From positions 62,001-126,000 of the forward strand of contig CANXME010002188.1 in the NCBI GenBank assembly GCA_948144175.1: DNA of 64,000 nucleotides, in the 5' to 3' direction. The position numbers and the translations under genes are program-made. The stretch's first letter is position 1, and every line of letters begins with the position of its first letter. The DNA is from Closterium sp. NIES-65. Lineage: Eukaryota > Streptophyta > Zygnematophyceae > Desmidiales > Closteriaceae. This document shows, in pieces, positions 63,893-64,000 of the stretch. The notes beneath the pieces were generated by a model. The model made no database searches. It was not told the origin of the DNA and saw only the letters and a program-made list of their open reading frames with translations.

Positions 63893-64000
63893 GCTCCTCG
63901 AGGAGGTCAATGGTCAGTATGGTGGGGCAAAGGGAGAGAAAGTGGTCCCTGGCCGAGCGAAGGGAGTCAGGGAGCCAGGTGACGAGGTAGTAGAGAGTGA
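63893..64000 (-). pseudogene. Element G gag, continuation beyond element F (cut by window edge)
   Basis: Minus-strand reading gives LVTWLPDSLRSARDHFL, a CPT block and LTIDLLEE, the same Gag segment as E residues 172-201, ending exactly at F's TSD and continuing at 56353 on the other side. The remainder of gag, the leader and the 5' LTR of G are outside the window. Confidence 0.85.

Larger units (their letters stand above)
51435..64000 (-). mobile_element. Element G: degenerate family-1 copia retrotransposon, 5' end outside the window
   Basis: 3' LTR at 51435-51557 (123 bp), the family-1 tail to 51776, then RNase H, reverse transcriptase, integrase, protease and gag on the minus strand. Gag is cut by element F at 56358 and resumes at 63893 after F's TSD. 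The 5' LTR must lie right of 64000. The candidate left TSD is AACCA (51430-51434). Confidence 0.9.

Noticed and set aside
1..64000. Search for tRNA, rRNA, riboswitch or bacterial-type operon signals
   Set aside because: No cloverleaf-like or rRNA core sequence was recognised by eye; the tRNA-like matches seen are primer-binding sites of retroelements.

Overview
The window is almost entirely a graveyard of nested LTR retrotransposons from a GC-rich nuclear genome. Short LTRs of the TG...CA type, primer-binding sites close to TGGTATCAGAGC (initiator tRNA-Met), mostly 5-bp target-site duplications (TSDs), several Ty1/copia families and one Ty3/gypsy chromovirus point to a plant or streptophyte green alga. 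The very Gly/Ala/Pro-rich copia polyproteins remind me of charophyte (for example Closterium-like) assemblies, but that is memory, not a search result. No tRNA, rRNA, CRISPR or bacterial-style operon was seen.

Left nest (523-30464). The only possible host coding sequence is the last 81 codons of a Gly/Met-rich frame at 2-247. From 523 an old minus-strand copia element, 'O', spans about 30 kb because four other elements landed in it: 'A' (plus, 1190-2554, non-autonomous) in its RNase H; 'C' (minus, 3393-10700, LTRs identical) and 'I' (plus, 10831-16729) in its reverse transcriptase; and 'D' (minus, 18651-28058) between its protease and integrase. D in turn carries 'J' (25559-27613) inside its 5' LTR. 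J is a rearranged non-autonomous element built around an inverted repeat with arms of about 860 bp. Past O lies a hAT-like MITE (30578-31155).

Right nest (about 31.9 kb to beyond 64000). The outermost recognisable element, 'H' (minus, D-like), has three elements in its 3' LTR: 'B' (plus copia, 31919-37297), 'K' (plus chromovirus, 37391-42433) and 'E' (minus copia, 42654-49976). E has an uninterrupted 1955-codon gag-pol and LTRs differing at one base, so it is the best candidate for a living element. Element 'G' (minus copia, from 51435 and running off the right edge) sits in H's pol, and 'F' (plus copia, 56359-63892) is inserted in G's gag.

A, B, C, E, F, G and J form one copia family, called family 1 here. 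They share 116-134 bp (mostly 123-134 bp) LTRs beginning TGTCA or similar, and a common 3' end just upstream of a TATGGGGGTG polypurine tract. Most have GC-rich tandem-repeat leaders, and the coding members have a long Gly-rich Gag linker and an unusual Gag zinc motif. D and H form a second family with LTRs of about 950 bp full of GTCGACC words; O, I and K are single representatives. The genes cooperate only as retroelement cassettes: Gag coat, protease, integrase, reverse transcriptase and RNase H. All element letters are local labels.
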